A stretch of DNA of 64,000 nucleotides from contig JAZDIP010000036.1 of NCBI GenBank assembly GCA_043804925.1, positions 1-64,000 on the forward strand. The letters run 5' to 3'. Origin of the DNA: ChocPot-Mid sp043804925 (GTDB taxonomy: Bacteria > Bacteroidota > Ignavibacteria > Kapaibacteriales > UBA2268). Position numbers and translations under genes: made by a program. Each line of letters begins with the position of its first letter. Position 1 is the first letter of the stretch. The notes below the pieces were generated by a model, which was given only the letters and a program-made list of their open reading frames with translations, searched no databases and was not told where the DNA came from. Of the stretch, positions 33,900 through 43,506 are shown piece after piece.

Positions 33900-36842
33900 T
33901 TATTTCTCAATAATAAATGGAATTACTTCATTTGTTCCGTTCAGATTGATTCTTAAGAAGTAGAAACCATTTGAATATGAAGAAAAGTCTATCGGTATTT
34001 TTACTTCTCCGGGATTTAATTGTGTATTCAAAATATCACTAAGTTCCTGACCAATTTGGTTATATATACTAATATTTATATTTCCTGAATTTGGAAGAGA
34101 GAACGACAACTCAGCATTATTTTGTAAGGGATTAGGTGATAAAGTAGCATTCCAATTCGATGATTCTTTTACGCTAACTGGAAAATCTCCTAATTTAACA
34201 TCATCAATATACCAACCGTCTTTGCTTGTCAAGGGCACTGATGATAATTCGAACATTATGTAAATAGTATCTCCTTCGAATTCCGCAAAGTCAAAACCAT
34301 CAATAAACCACTCGCTATTTGCAACATTGAATCCGGAAGCATCCCATCCGGAATATCTGTTTACATTGAGCCAGGCAATGCTTTCGTATGTATTGCCAAA
34401 ATCTTTGGATACCTTTATTTTTGCATAATCATCTTTTTTAGCTATAAGTGCTATGTGAGTAATTTGGAGCGTGGCTTCACCCTGTTTAACAATAACCGGA
34501 GCTAATATTATTTGATTAATTGAATTCAAAGGATAATCTCCGTCCGGTGAATCTGTGAGACTGTTAGGAGTTGAGTAAGCAGCTTTGTTCGTAGTTGCCC
34601 ATGTTCCTTCGGTATAACTTGCTATCATATTGTCCGGATTATCGAAATTTTCATCGAGTATTGAAAATGGCGATCCTGAATAACATATTATTTCATCAGA
34701 AAATGCACTTTCAGCGATATTTTCACCTCGTTTTGTTCTTATTTTAAGTTTCAGTTTATAGAATTTTCCTGTTTCCATTTCGATTAATATACTGCTTCCT
34801 TCACCTGCTTGAATTTGTGGTGCCTGAACAGTTGCTTCCAATGTTCCGTCAATGTATATATCAACGGCATAAAGGTCGTACAGATAAGAATTATCAATAT
34901 GCTCCACAGGATTTGTCCATGTTACAAAAATCCCATTTTCACGGGGTTTTGGAGCTATGTCAGAAGGAAGTTTAGCTTCCATAACTCCTCCGGCTGTTAT
35001 TGTTATCGTAACAAAATCACTTTCTTCACCGTTTGTCTGTACTGCCTTGATTGCATAAGTATAAGTTTCTCCATTTGTAGCAGAATTATCCGTAAATTTT
35101 TGTTCTCCTTTGTTGACTTCACCGATTTTTTCCCAATTTCTATAAGCAAAAATCTTAAAATCACCCAAAGGACCACCTAATTGGTTTTTCGAAGGGTCAT
35201 CCCATAGCAGGACTACTTTTGTTGGTGTTTCCGCTGAGTTTTCATATACTAAATTACTTGGGGGTACAGGAGCTGTAGACAAATTTGCTGTAAATAAATC
35301 ACATGACCAAAAGTCTGTATTAGCCGCAGTGGGCATCCAAAAGCATGGATAAATTTTCCCATTATAAATATCAATGGAGGTATAATCACCCCAGTATCTT
35401 CCTAAATTATCACCACCTGCATCCCAAACGCTGTTGTATTGAAAAATCCATGTATCCGTCATTTGAATATGATTGAAAGTGGCTCCTTCATCAAATGAAA
35501 TTGCCAGGAATGCATCGCAACCTTTGTTGTTATCGGGGTCATTTTCAGAGCTATAATAAAGCACGGCAATCATTCCCGTAACCGGGTCAATTGCTATTGA
35601 AGGTAAGAATACATCATTCCCTATTGTATTTCCGTCAATTTTGAAAAGGTCCGCAACTTGTGATGAAGAAGCCGACCATGTTTCACCACCATCCGTTGAC
35701 TTTGATAAATAAACACCATACTTATTAAGTTCGTCTTTTCCACCTTGGACAAGATATAGATTTCCGTTTCTTAAATCAACATCCATTGATGGATGGGAGG
35801 AAATTCTCATATCTCCTTTATCGGGAAAAGCCATGCGGCTTCCAACTTTTGTTCCTGAAGTATTAACGACTTGTGCTGTTTTTGGAGTGGACCATGCCCA
35901 GGAAATTCCTCCATTTGTTGATTTTTGGACAACTGCCCTTGTTTTGGTTCCATTCTCAACTTTTTCTTCCCATGTTACATATAGAACTCCATTTGGTCCC
36001 ACAATTGGAAGTGGGGATTGTACACTTTTTCCTGCACTGCCTGTTACGGATGTTGCCGAGTTATATAATAAACCGTCTTCAGCATAAGCAAAACCTATAG
36101 CGTAAGGATATTTTGTATCATACCATACAACATAACTTCTGTTTTTATATGGTGAATTTGGGTCTGAATCAACAGCTATGAAGCATTTATCCTGTAATTC
36201 CTTGTTATAATTTAAAACGGGAACACCAACATTGTTGGATGGCCATGTCTTACCGCCGTCAAGTGATTTGCAAACAAAAACACCGTTGTCTCCGGCTGAA
36301 CCGTCATCCATTAATTGAGCAAAAAGATAAACATAATAAACATTGCCCTGAGAGTCAAAACCAATACCCGGGTCAACATTTGTACAGCCGCCACCTTGAG
36401 GATAAGTAATTAATCCAAGATTTAAGTTACTGGGAGTAGTTGACTCATTCCATGTATTACCCGCATCTGTTGAATAGAAAGCTACCATTCTATATCCGGA
36501 ACCCTGTCCATTATACCTGTAATCATTAGACCCGACCACAATATTATTCGGATTCAAAGGATTGATGGTAATAAATGTTTCAGATTGATGAGAAGATGCC
36601 TCTGAAATGTTGATTAATTCTATTCCCGATTTTGACTGAATTTTTGCAGGTCCCGGTTTCAGTTTTTCAGCATAAGCAGGCATAGGATAAGGTTTCAAAT
36701 GAGCTGTTCTCACATAATCTTTTGGCTTATTGTGCCATGCCTGGTCCATGAAATAAGGAAGATTCCTTATTTCAAACTGCGAAAAAGCATAGCAGGTTGA
36801 TATTATAAGTAATATAATTATTGTAAATAAATTCTTTTTCAT
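33900..36842 (-). CDS. Large secreted BNR-repeat (sialidase-fold) protein with T9SS sorting domain
   Basis: About 980 residues. ATG 36842 is preferred (GGAG six bases upstream); 36857 and 36845 are in frame. A signal peptide (LFTIIILLIISTCYAFS) is followed by a beta-propeller with Asp-boxes: STDAGNTWNES, SLDGGKTWPS, STNGGISWAWS, STDGGETWSAS and SFDEGATF. Fibronectin-III-like domains follow (PPSNLVYENSAETPTKVVLL), then a jelly-roll-like region, then a T9SS sorting domain (ATLSPNPLQNNAELSFSLP to VIPFIIEK). It would be surface-exposed or secreted. Asp-boxes alone do not prove sialidase activity. It is monocistronic, with its own terminator. Confidence 0.86.
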   Translation of the reverse strand: MKKNLFTIIILLIISTCYAFSQFEIRNLPYFMDQAWHNKPKDYVRTAHLKPYPMPAYAEKLKPGPAKIQSKSGIELINISEASSHQSETFITINPLNPNNIVVGSNDYRYNGQGSGYRMVAFYSTDAGNTWNESTTPSNLNLGLITYPQGGGCTNVDPGIGFDSQGNVYYVYLFAQLMDDGSAGDNGVFVCKSLDGGKTWPSNNVGVPVLNYNKELQDKCFIAVDSDPNSPYKNRSYVVWYDTKYPYAIGFAYAEDGLLYNSATSVTGSAGKSVQSPLPIVGPNGVLYVTWEEKVENGTKTRAVVQKSTNGGISWAWSTPKTAQVVNTSGTKVGSRMAFPDKGDMRISSHPSMDVDLRNGNLYLVQGGKDELNKYGVYLSKSTDGGETWSASSSQVADLFKIDGNTIGNDVFLPSIAIDPVTGMIAVLYYSSENDPDNNKGCDAFLAISFDEGATFNHIQMTDTWIFQYNSVWDAGGDNLGRYWGDYTSIDIYNGKIYPCFWMPTAANTDFWSCDLFTANLSTAPVPPSNLVYENSAETPTKVVLLWDDPSKNQLGGPLGDFKIFAYRNWEKIGEVNKGEQKFTDNSATNGETYTYAIKAVQTNGEESDFVTITITAGGVMEAKLPSDIAPKPRENGIFVTWTNPVEHIDNSYLYDLYAVDIYIDGTLEATVQAPQIQAGEGSSILIEMETGKFYKLKLKIRTKRGENIAESAFSDEIICYSGSPFSILDENFDNPDNMIASYTEGTWATTNKAAYSTPNSLTDSPDGDYPLNSINQIILAPVIVKQGEATLQITHIALIAKKDDYAKIKVSKDFGNTYESIAWLNVNRYSGWDASGFNVANSEWFIDGFDFAEFEGDTIYIMFELSSVPLTSKDGWYIDDVKLGDFPVSVKESSNWNATLSPNPLQNNAELSFSLPNSGNINISIYNQIGQELSDILNTQLNPGEVKIPIDFSSYSNGFYFLRINLNGTNEVIPFIIEK

Positions 36843-37067
36843 CATAATCTCCAACATAATATTTAATTAATTTCTCCAACATTTTCGTTACAAACATTTC
36901 AAGCATAGAAAATTACACAATTTTTTTTGTAATTCCAAGTTTTTACCTTAAATATTTATTATTAATGTTCCAATTATATAGAGACACATTAAATGATAAT
37001 ATTGTTACAACTGACAACTATTTTTTTTCGGCAAATGAATTAATAAGAAAAGTAAATATCTTTAAAA

Positions 37068-37203
37068 AACGGGAGCTGTCTTAAAAGTTTCATTCAGAGC
37101 GGAACGCAGTGAAGCGAAGAATCCGGAAACCGCATGAATACTGGATTCCTCACTTCGTTCGGAATGACGATTTGTCAATATTTTGACTTTTAAGACAGCC
37201 CCT
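37068..37203. repeat. MITE-like element with terminal inverted repeats
   Basis: GGAGCTGTCTTAAAAGT at the left pairs with ACTTTTAAGACAGCCCC at the right, about 130 bp apart. The inside holds a second inverted repeat (GAGCGGAACGCAGTGAAGCG... against CACTTCGTTCGGAATGAC). It encodes nothing. It has the form of a small non-autonomous mobile repeat, but no related transposase is seen. Confidence 0.6.
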
Positions 37204-37256
37204 TCTTTTAGTTCATACCTATGCGAACTGTCAAATTTTAATGACGGCTTATTTTT

Positions 37257-37832
37257 TTACTTAACACAGGAATCACCAGTGAATTTAACAGCATTCATAA
37301 CGGCATTATAATTTTTTAAATCTACATTTTCTGTCTTTAGTTGATTATATAGAGTACCTTCGAGAATAACAGCTTTTATACGGACGTCCCTGTCGTCAGG
37401 CCAATCAAATCTGATGGAATTGTTATCTCGGATTTCAATTTCGAGCTTACCGGGAGAATATATTGCATCATAAATCTTCTCATAATATCTTCCGCTTCCA
37501 CCGTCATAATAGACATTGGTAAATGGTATAGAAAACCACTTATTAACAAAACCGTTATTTTCAATATACCCGTAGTAAAATAAAACTGTTCCTTTATCAA
37601 CAACATAATAGTCAACAAGATTTGTATAATATTCATAATACCAGTAATTTAACTGACTGTTGTCCCTTAGCCATTGATTATAATTAATATTATAAGTTAT
37701 AACTTTTATATCCGACCAGCCATTTTCACCTGGAGGTCCAACAGGACCATCATTTTCAATGAAACATGAACTTAATGCCATTGTCATTATTGTGGCTATA
37801 AATGCCATACTGAGTCTAATTCGCTTTTTCAT
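37257..37832 (-). CDS. Lipoprotein with short collagen-like segment
   Basis: A 191-residue protein with a lipoprotein signal (MALSSC, Cys23) and then NDGPVGPPGENGW, a short collagen-like Gly-Pro run. The rest is beta-rich and aromatic (YWYYEYYTNLVDYYVVDKG, YYDGGSGRYYEK). It has a clear AGGAGG Shine-Dalgarno. I recognise no family. It is probably anchored to the outer membrane. It is divergent from yceI, with about 200 bp between them. Confidence 0.75.
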   Translation of the reverse strand: MKKRIRLSMAFIATIMTMALSSCFIENDGPVGPPGENGWSDIKVITYNINYNQWLRDNSQLNYWYYEYYTNLVDYYVVDKGTVLFYYGYIENNGFVNKWFSIPFTNVYYDGGSGRYYEKIYDAIYSPGKLEIEIRDNNSIRFDWPDDRDVRIKAVILEGTLYNQLKTENVDLKNYNAVMNAVKFTGDSCVK

Positions 37833-37968
37833 GATTTACCTCCTTTAAAAAATTACTTTACCTACTTACTTAACAATACGAGTTTAAAATAAATTCGTTA
37901 CTACAATAATACTTACTATATTTATACCTATAATTCTTGCCTTCAATAATTATTTTGAAATAAAATAA

Positions 37969-37991
37969 GTTACAACATATAACGTTGTAAC
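37969..37991. promoter_or_regulatory. Inverted repeat upstream of yceI-marR, candidate operator
   Basis: GTTACAAC and GTTGTAAC form a perfect 8-bp inverted repeat with 7 bases between, 39 bp before the yceI start. Spacing and symmetry fit a dimeric winged-helix regulator such as the MarR protein encoded next door. Confidence 0.55.
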
Positions 37992-38030
37992 ATATATAAT
38001 TTTTTTTTAAAATATAAATTGGAGAAAATA

Positions 38031-38621
38031 ATGAAACAAATGACTATAGCAGTTCTATTATTCTTTTTTGGGATTGCACTGAATGCACAAAGTACAAAAT
38101 GGAATGTTGATGAAGCACATTCTAAGATTTCATTTTCTGTTACTCACATGATGATAACAGATGTAGAGGGTAAATTTAATAAATACGAAGCCGAGATAAT
38201 ATCTGATAAAAATGATTTCTCTGATGCTAAAGTCAATTTCAAAATTGATGTAAAGAGTATTGATACAGATAACGATAAAAGAGATGACCATCTTAGATCT
38301 CCGGATTTCTTCGATTCTGATAAATTTCATTATATTACTTTTATAAGTGATAAAATGACAAAAAAAAGTAAAGGGAAGTACAAACTATCAGGTGATTTTA
38401 CAATGCTGGGTGTTACCAAAAAAATAATTTTGGATGTAACATATAATGGAATGAAAAATGACCCATGGGGAAACTTAAGAGCCGGATTTAAAATATCGGG
38501 GACCATAAACAGGAATGATTGGGGATTGAAATACAATTCAGCATTGGATGCAGGAGCTGTTATGATTGGAGAAGAAGTTGAAATATTGTGTAATTTAGAG
38601 TTAATCAAAGCTACAAAATAA
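38031..38621 (+). CDS. YceI-family periplasmic protein
   Basis: YceI proteins are periplasmic lipocalin-like barrels that bind isoprenoid-type lipids; some are stress-induced. The start is ATG 38031 with GGAG upstream. The signal peptide is MTIAVLLFFFGIALNAQ. Family motifs are KWNVDEAHSKISFSVTHMM, VKSIDTDNDKRDDHLRSPDF (a DxRDxHL-type motif) and GVTKKIILDVTYNG. At about 196 residues it has the usual length. It is followed 41 bp later by a MarR regulator gene, a common pairing in Bacteroidota. It is probably controlled by the inverted repeat at 37969. Confidence 0.92.
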   Translation: MKQMTIAVLLFFFGIALNAQSTKWNVDEAHSKISFSVTHMMITDVEGKFNKYEAEIISDKNDFSDAKVNFKIDVKSIDTDNDKRDDHLRSPDFFDSDKFHYITFISDKMTKKSKGKYKLSGDFTMLGVTKKIILDVTYNGMKNDPWGNLRAGFKISGTINRNDWGLKYNSALDAGAVMIGEEVEILCNLELIKATK

Positions 38622-38662
38622 TTATTTTTAATTTAAATTATTCAAAAGGTAATATATAGCAT

Positions 38663-39109
38663 ATGAAAATTGAAATGGAAATTGATGGCAGATTTAGGAA
38701 TGTGTATCATAAAGGATTAATTAACCTTATATATACAGCTAACCACCTTCATCATGATTTCTTGGTTACTTTAAAGAAATTTGACCTGACAAGCCAGCAA
38801 TACAACATCTTGAAAGTTTTACGGGGTTTCGGTAAGAAGCCCCGTTCCATTGAATTCATTAGAGATAGAATGTTGGATAAAAATTCCGACGTAAGCAGAA
38901 TAGTTAATAATTTATATGTAAAAAAAATGATTGAACGCAAAGAAAGCCTTTCTGATAGGCGCCAAAAAGATATCTCTATCACTAAGAATGGATTAGATTT
39001 GTTAAAAAAAATGGATAATATTGAAAAGCAGGCTGACAAGTTATTATCAAAGTTATCAGAAGAAGAAGCTATACAATTGAACAGGTTGCTCGATAAAATA
39101 AGAAGTTGA
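38663..39109 (+). CDS. MarR-family transcriptional regulator
   Basis: A 148-residue winged-helix dimeric regulator. The recognition region SIEFIRDRMLDKNSDVSRIV, with NNLYVKKMIERKESLSDRRQ, is the typical MarR helix-turn-helix and wing (the DRRQ motif). A C-terminal dimerisation helix follows. It is probably co-transcribed with yceI. Candidate binding sites are the inverted repeat before yceI and the perfect palindrome before the lipoprotein gene at 39182, one gene downstream. Confidence 0.92.
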   Translation: MKIEMEIDGRFRNVYHKGLINLIYTANHLHHDFLVTLKKFDLTSQQYNILKVLRGFGKKPRSIEFIRDRMLDKNSDVSRIVNNLYVKKMIERKESLSDRRQKDISITKNGLDLLKKMDNIEKQADKLLSKLSEEEAIQLNRLLDKIRS

Positions 39110-39144
39110 TAATATTTTTACAATAAAATTAGTCATGCCTCGTA

Positions 39145-39172
39145 TTCTAATTTAGTTATAACTAAATTAGAA
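39145..39172. promoter_or_regulatory. Perfect 28-bp palindrome, candidate MarR operator
   Basis: TTCTAATTTAGTTA is followed directly by its exact reverse complement TAACTAAATTAGAA, ending 9 bp before the lipoprotein ATG. Its core TTAGTTATAACTAA resembles known MarR-type operators. A protein bound here would block the ribosome-site region and probably the promoter. Confidence 0.7.
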
Positions 39173-39181
39173 GGAATTACA

Positions 39182-39673
39182 ATGAAAAGAATTAATAGCA
39201 AGAACATAATATCAATATTGATTTTTTCTCTATTTCTTATTTCCTGCAAAGAGAATAGTACTGATATTAAAATAGATTACCCAACTCAATTAAATGGAAC
39301 TTGGACTATCGTTCAATCTTTTGCTACAAACGGGCCAATATGTTTTTTCCTTGAAGTAGGTGATAATGTAAGCTTTATTGTTACGCCTTCTGAGAATGGA
39401 ATTTTGTTTAACTACAATACAGGCAAGCAAAAAAGGAGTGATTTTTTTACTTATACATTAAATGGGAATATACTGTCAGGGGAGGGAGAATACTCCACAA
39501 GCTCTCATATTGAACCGATTTTTATATATGATGCTGTTCTTCCACAATATCTTGATATTGAATTTCTTGATGAAAATAAAATCCATTGCCGTTTTAGAAT
39601 GGGAACGAAAAGTCCATACACAAACGAAATCCTTATTGGTGATATTAGCAACTTTATTGCTAAAAAACATTAA
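39182..39673 (+). CDS. Small lipoprotein, unknown function
   Basis: A 163-residue protein with a lipoprotein signal (IFSLFLISC). The body resembles lipocalin-like small lipoproteins of Bacteroidota (QLNGTWTIVQSF, NGNILSGEGEY). I recognise no exact family. The perfect palindrome immediately upstream suggests control by the MarR protein encoded just before it. Confidence 0.75.
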   Translation: MKRINSKNIISILIFSLFLISCKENSTDIKIDYPTQLNGTWTIVQSFATNGPICFFLEVGDNVSFIVTPSENGILFNYNTGKQKRSDFFTYTLNGNILSGEGEYSTSSHIEPIFIYDAVLPQYLDIEFLDENKIHCRFRMGTKSPYTNEILIGDISNFIAKKH

Positions 39674-40184
39674 TTGGAAATAATCTGAATTATATAAAAA
39701 TTCAGGTTCTTCGCTAAAAGAAGTAGATAATTTTATTCTAAATTTTCCGGTAATAAATAAATCCAATCAGAAAAATTATTTTTTAGTTTAACATTCAAAT
39801 TCACTTAATAACTAAAGATTGATTCTCTGTGTTACCAATGACATTCGTCGCTTGTTGCTGTCCTTCGAACAAAAAACCGATATATCCGGTCATTGCAAGG
39901 AATGAAACGACAAAATAATCTTTTAAGTTTTACCCTCTATAAATAAAGAAAAACTAAAAAAACTCTTTGGAATCTCAGAGGAATTTTGTGTAATAATATT
40001 TTTAAGAATTCAATTACACGGAAACACAAAGAGGATGCATAGCGATACAGGGAAAATTAATCCCAAGAAACATTGCGGAACATTGCGTAAACTTTGTGTG
40101 ATAATGTTTCTAAATTCAAACTGTGAGCCACTGAATTACTCATTACTTAAGTCCATCGGTTTACGGTATTTGTTTTGAACAAGA
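39674..40184. repeat. Gene-free stretch with a decayed dispersed repeat
   Basis: I see no gene. Positions 39808-39922 are a decayed copy of the element at 23155-23280. Shared words are TTGTTGCTGTCC, AAACCGATAT, CCGGTCATTGC and AATCTTTT, and both copies are followed by a similar TTTTACCC. A CACGGAAACACAAAGAG word near 40017 is another common intergenic repeat type. Confidence 0.6.
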
Positions 40185-40904
40185 CTATTCCTCTACCTTA
40201 TATCCAATACCCCGGATATTTTTTATATATATACCCGCATCTCCCAATTTATCTCTAAGGTTTTTTATATGAACGTCAACAGTTCTGTCTAATACTCCTT
40301 TATTGGATATATCCGTATGATTTAGGATTTGTTCCCTTGTGAAAACCCACCCTTTTCTTGAGGTTAATAGTTGCAAAATTTTAAATTCTGTCGTGGTTAA
40401 GTTGACTTTTTCATCTCCAACCAAAACTTCGTATTTCTGTAAATCCATCGAGAAATTGTCGCCTAATGTTATTATATCCGAATCACTTTGTGGTTCGCTT
40501 CTACGTATTGCGGCTTTAACTCTTGCTATTAGTTCCCTCAATGAAAAAGGTTTGGTGATATAATCATCAGCTCCCAGTTCCAAACCGAGAACCTTGTCCA
40601 TTTCATCAGTTTTAGCAGTCAGCATGATTATAGGGATTTTCGAGAATTCCTTTTTCTTTCTCATGTATTTGCAAATTTCGTTTCCGTCCATATCCGGAAG
40701 CATCAGGTCTAATATCACTAAATCGGGTTTGTCATTTTTTAAAAATTTTATCAAACCATTCCCATTTTCGAAACAGTAAACAATATAGCCGGCTTTTTTT
40801 AAATTAATCCGGACTAACTCCAAAATATCAGGTTCATCATCTACAACAGCAATTTTTTTTGCTGAACTAATAATTTCTTCCGTAAGGTTTTCTGATTTAT
40901 CCAT
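40185..40904 (-). CDS. OmpR/PhoB-family response regulator
   Basis: The N-terminal receiver domain has the acidic pair in AVVDDEPD, the phospho-acceptor Asp66 in LVILDLMLPDMDG, and the Lys in MLTAKTDE. The C-terminal winged-helix domain (TTTEFKILQLLTSRKGWVFT, VDVHIKNLRDKLG, GIGYKVEE) binds DNA. The length of 239 residues is normal. No histidine kinase gene is near, so the partner lies elsewhere. It is 60 bp downstream of the acylase gene on the same strand. In Bacteroidota a similar regulator (PorX) controls T9SS, but this one has the winged-helix output, so it is a different type. Confidence 0.93.
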   Translation of the reverse strand: MDKSENLTEEIISSAKKIAVVDDEPDILELVRINLKKAGYIVYCFENGNGLIKFLKNDKPDLVILDLMLPDMDGNEICKYMRKKKEFSKIPIIMLTAKTDEMDKVLGLELGADDYITKPFSLRELIARVKAAIRRSEPQSDSDIITLGDNFSMDLQKYEVLVGDEKVNLTTTEFKILQLLTSRKGWVFTREQILNHTDISNKGVLDRTVDVHIKNLRDKLGDAGIYIKNIRGIGYKVEE

Positions 40905-40964
40905 TTTTCTACGATGTTAATTATATATAAAATACAAATATATAATGGAAATGTTAATATTGTG

Positions 40965-43499
40965 TTAATATACTGTTAATATTAGCTGAGTTTCATTTAA
41001 ACTTTTTGGTGAAAATGGAATTTTTAAATATGCTCCATTTTCCCAGAGATGCAATTGACTTGTGTAATTTGGATTAATCGGGTCTTCGGAAACACCTCCC
41101 GGAAAAGAATATGAGACGTTCGATTCCGATAAATCTGCAATAAACCTGAATGAAACAGAAGATACGATTTTGTATGGTTCAAAATAGTTCCAGGACGAAT
41201 AATTAATGGTAGTGTTATCACCGCTACGTCGCATATCATTAATTTTAAAAACCGGTTCTAAAAATTTGTTAACATTGAGTGGGAACCGGAATTTCAGTAT
41301 ATGTAAATTACCATATTTCCACTTTTTTATATCGGGAGTTCCGTAAATTTTTGAAAGAGTATCAACTGCTTGTTTAAAACTAATCATTATTGTATAAATT
41401 TTGGTCTGTTCTTCGATTGAAGGAGTATTATCCTCATTTGGGGGATAGTAAGTTTTCAGTAATTCCAATGTCCTGTTCAATGCAAATTGGGGCATATCGA
41501 GATAATATGTATATGCCTCGTTTCCTAACTGAGATTTAAAAATATTTTCTATTAACTTCATTGTAAACATACCGAATATCGTTGGAGCAGGGCTTTCTGA
41601 AGAGTATAAAAAATCCCAGTTATTTATAATTCTATTTGCTCTGATTTCATTTTCTTTCAGAGTATTCAGATTTGTATTGATTACTGGTTGAGTTACTCTA
41701 AATATCTCACGTGAAAAATCGGAAAGCATATCTGTTTGCATTCTTTGGGCATCTATAGTACCATAACTATAATTATCCGTTTTTTGATATTGCTGAATTA
41801 ACTCTTCGATTCTCCTTGCTCTTGAGGAAAGGTCAAAATATCTTGAATAATTTGTTTTTCGGAATAATGGACCATTAGAAGCAGATACATATCGTTTTTG
41901 CGGATTATAGATGGAAGCTATTACGGCGAAAGTATCTAATCCTGTCCAGTCGTATTCTCCGAGCCATCCAGGATTTGGCAATACCATATTATTGGCTGTG
42001 CCTCGTTTTGGAATCGCTCCTGCTGTAACTAAACCAATATTACCTGATTTATCGGCATATACAAAATTAAGCGAAGGCGATTTCCAGGTTTTGAATGAGT
42101 ATTTAAACTCATTCCAGTTTTTTACCTGCGAAAGCAAATAAAGTGGTGTCATTTCATCGGATTGAAAACTTCCTGTCCATTTGTAGCTTAGCACATATTT
42201 ATGAAAAATCTTAGGTTTTTTTGCAGTATGCAATTTTGAAGGATAATCAATATCATTAGTTGAGTAAAAATCCGAAATAACAGGTGAACGCCGGGTTGAC
42301 CTTAAGTAATAAATATAATCTTCATGTTTGGTGATTTTAATGGTATCTTTTTTGTATAAAAATTTTTCGTGAACGTTTGCCGGTATTTTGTAAGAGTCAT
42401 GTTTTTCATCTGCTTTTTCAATAAAATAATCACAATCATCAATCATGGCATTTGCAATTCCCCATGCAATATTATCATTTCTTCCCGATAAAACAAAGGG
42501 TATACCGGGAAGGGCATATCCGGCAATATTCGTACCGGGATAGCTGAACTGCATCTGGTACCACATTGAAGGGATGCTTATTCCAGAGTGAAAATCATTT
42601 GCTAAGATGGCTTCAGCTAATGTATCATGGATTTTCCTCATCGCCCAAACATTACAACCATATGAGCGGTAATTAAAAATATCGCTTATTACTGAATTAT
42701 TTTTCTGAGTTAATTGTTCAATTTGTTTGCCAAAGTTTCTCATCAGTTGATTTTTTAAAGAATATTTTCCATTGGAATTCATGTATGTCGAGTGGTAGAG
42801 CGAGCTTAATGTTTGCATGGAATCGCTTGAATAATCATCATATATAAACATAGAATTCTTTTCAAAATCGGGCAATAATCTCATTGTGTTTTCTACACCG
42901 ATTATCTCGGCAATACTGCCGAAGTTAATATCCGCTTTGAAAGCAATACTCATTTGATAAGCGAAAAGTCTTTGAATTGCCATACAATCTTCCACAGTCC
43001 ATAATTTGGGCAAATAATTTAGGGCGGAAAAACCAAAATGAAGTTTATTCTTATTCTGTTTTATAAAATAATTTACGCCATCGGAATATTTTTTTAGTAA
43101 GTAATAAACATGTTTATGTACGATTAATTTATTAGAGTCTGCAATTGATTTTATTTTAAGAGTTCGCATGTATTTGTCAAAAGGCAGGTATTCCATACCG
43201 AGTATTTCAGAAAGTTCACCTTTTGCAGTACGTCTTAATATATCCATCTGGAAAATTCTATCGCTTGCCTGTATATAGCCAATCATATAATATGCATCTG
43301 CTTCATTATTGGCAACCAAATGCTTTATTCCGGCTGTATGCTTATAGACTTTTACAACATCATTAAGTTCGTTATTTTCGATTTCCTGCATATCGTCGGG
43401 AACCGATAGAGAATGTAAATAATAGAAAAAGAATATCAGCGATACCGATATGAAAAAGAATGTTATTATTACTGCCGCAAATTTTTTAAATAACCACAT
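40965..43499 (-). CDS. Penicillin acylase-family Ntn hydrolase with Cys at the nucleophile site
   Basis: The 844-residue protein is built like penicillin G acylase or AHL acylase precursors. It has an N-terminal membrane or signal segment (FAAVIITFFFISVSLIFFFY), an alpha chain with YMIGYIQASDRIFQMDILRR, GELSEILG and a spacer, then the beta-chain start at YGCNVWAM. Most family members have Ser after that Gly (GSNNW); here it is Cys282 (codon TGT). ILANDFHSG and GRNDNIAWGIANAMIDDCDY follow as in active enzymes. Cys is also a competent Ntn nucleophile, so self-cleavage remains possible. The substrate is unknown; family members cleave amides such as acyl-homoserine lactones. Confidence 0.85.
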   Translation of the reverse strand: MWLFKKFAAVIITFFFISVSLIFFFYYLHSLSVPDDMQEIENNELNDVVKVYKHTAGIKHLVANNEADAYYMIGYIQASDRIFQMDILRRTAKGELSEILGMEYLPFDKYMRTLKIKSIADSNKLIVHKHVYYLLKKYSDGVNYFIKQNKNKLHFGFSALNYLPKLWTVEDCMAIQRLFAYQMSIAFKADINFGSIAEIIGVENTMRLLPDFEKNSMFIYDDYSSDSMQTLSSLYHSTYMNSNGKYSLKNQLMRNFGKQIEQLTQKNNSVISDIFNYRSYGCNVWAMRKIHDTLAEAILANDFHSGISIPSMWYQMQFSYPGTNIAGYALPGIPFVLSGRNDNIAWGIANAMIDDCDYFIEKADEKHDSYKIPANVHEKFLYKKDTIKITKHEDYIYYLRSTRRSPVISDFYSTNDIDYPSKLHTAKKPKIFHKYVLSYKWTGSFQSDEMTPLYLLSQVKNWNEFKYSFKTWKSPSLNFVYADKSGNIGLVTAGAIPKRGTANNMVLPNPGWLGEYDWTGLDTFAVIASIYNPQKRYVSASNGPLFRKTNYSRYFDLSSRARRIEELIQQYQKTDNYSYGTIDAQRMQTDMLSDFSREIFRVTQPVINTNLNTLKENEIRANRIINNWDFLYSSESPAPTIFGMFTMKLIENIFKSQLGNEAYTYYLDMPQFALNRTLELLKTYYPPNEDNTPSIEEQTKIYTIMISFKQAVDTLSKIYGTPDIKKWKYGNLHILKFRFPLNVNKFLEPVFKINDMRRSGDNTTINYSSWNYFEPYKIVSSVSFRFIADLSESNVSYSFPGGVSEDPINPNYTSQLHLWENGAYLKIPFSPKSLNETQLILTVY

Positions 43500-43506
43500 A
43501 ATTAAA

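Noticed and set aside
33900..36842. Calling the BNR protein a sialidase
   Set aside because: Asp-boxes show the propeller fold only. I could not find the catalytic Arg triad and Tyr/Glu pair in a convincing arrangement.
40185..40904. Calling the response regulator PorX, the T9SS regulator
   Set aside because: PorX has a PglZ-type output domain; this protein has an OmpR-type winged helix.
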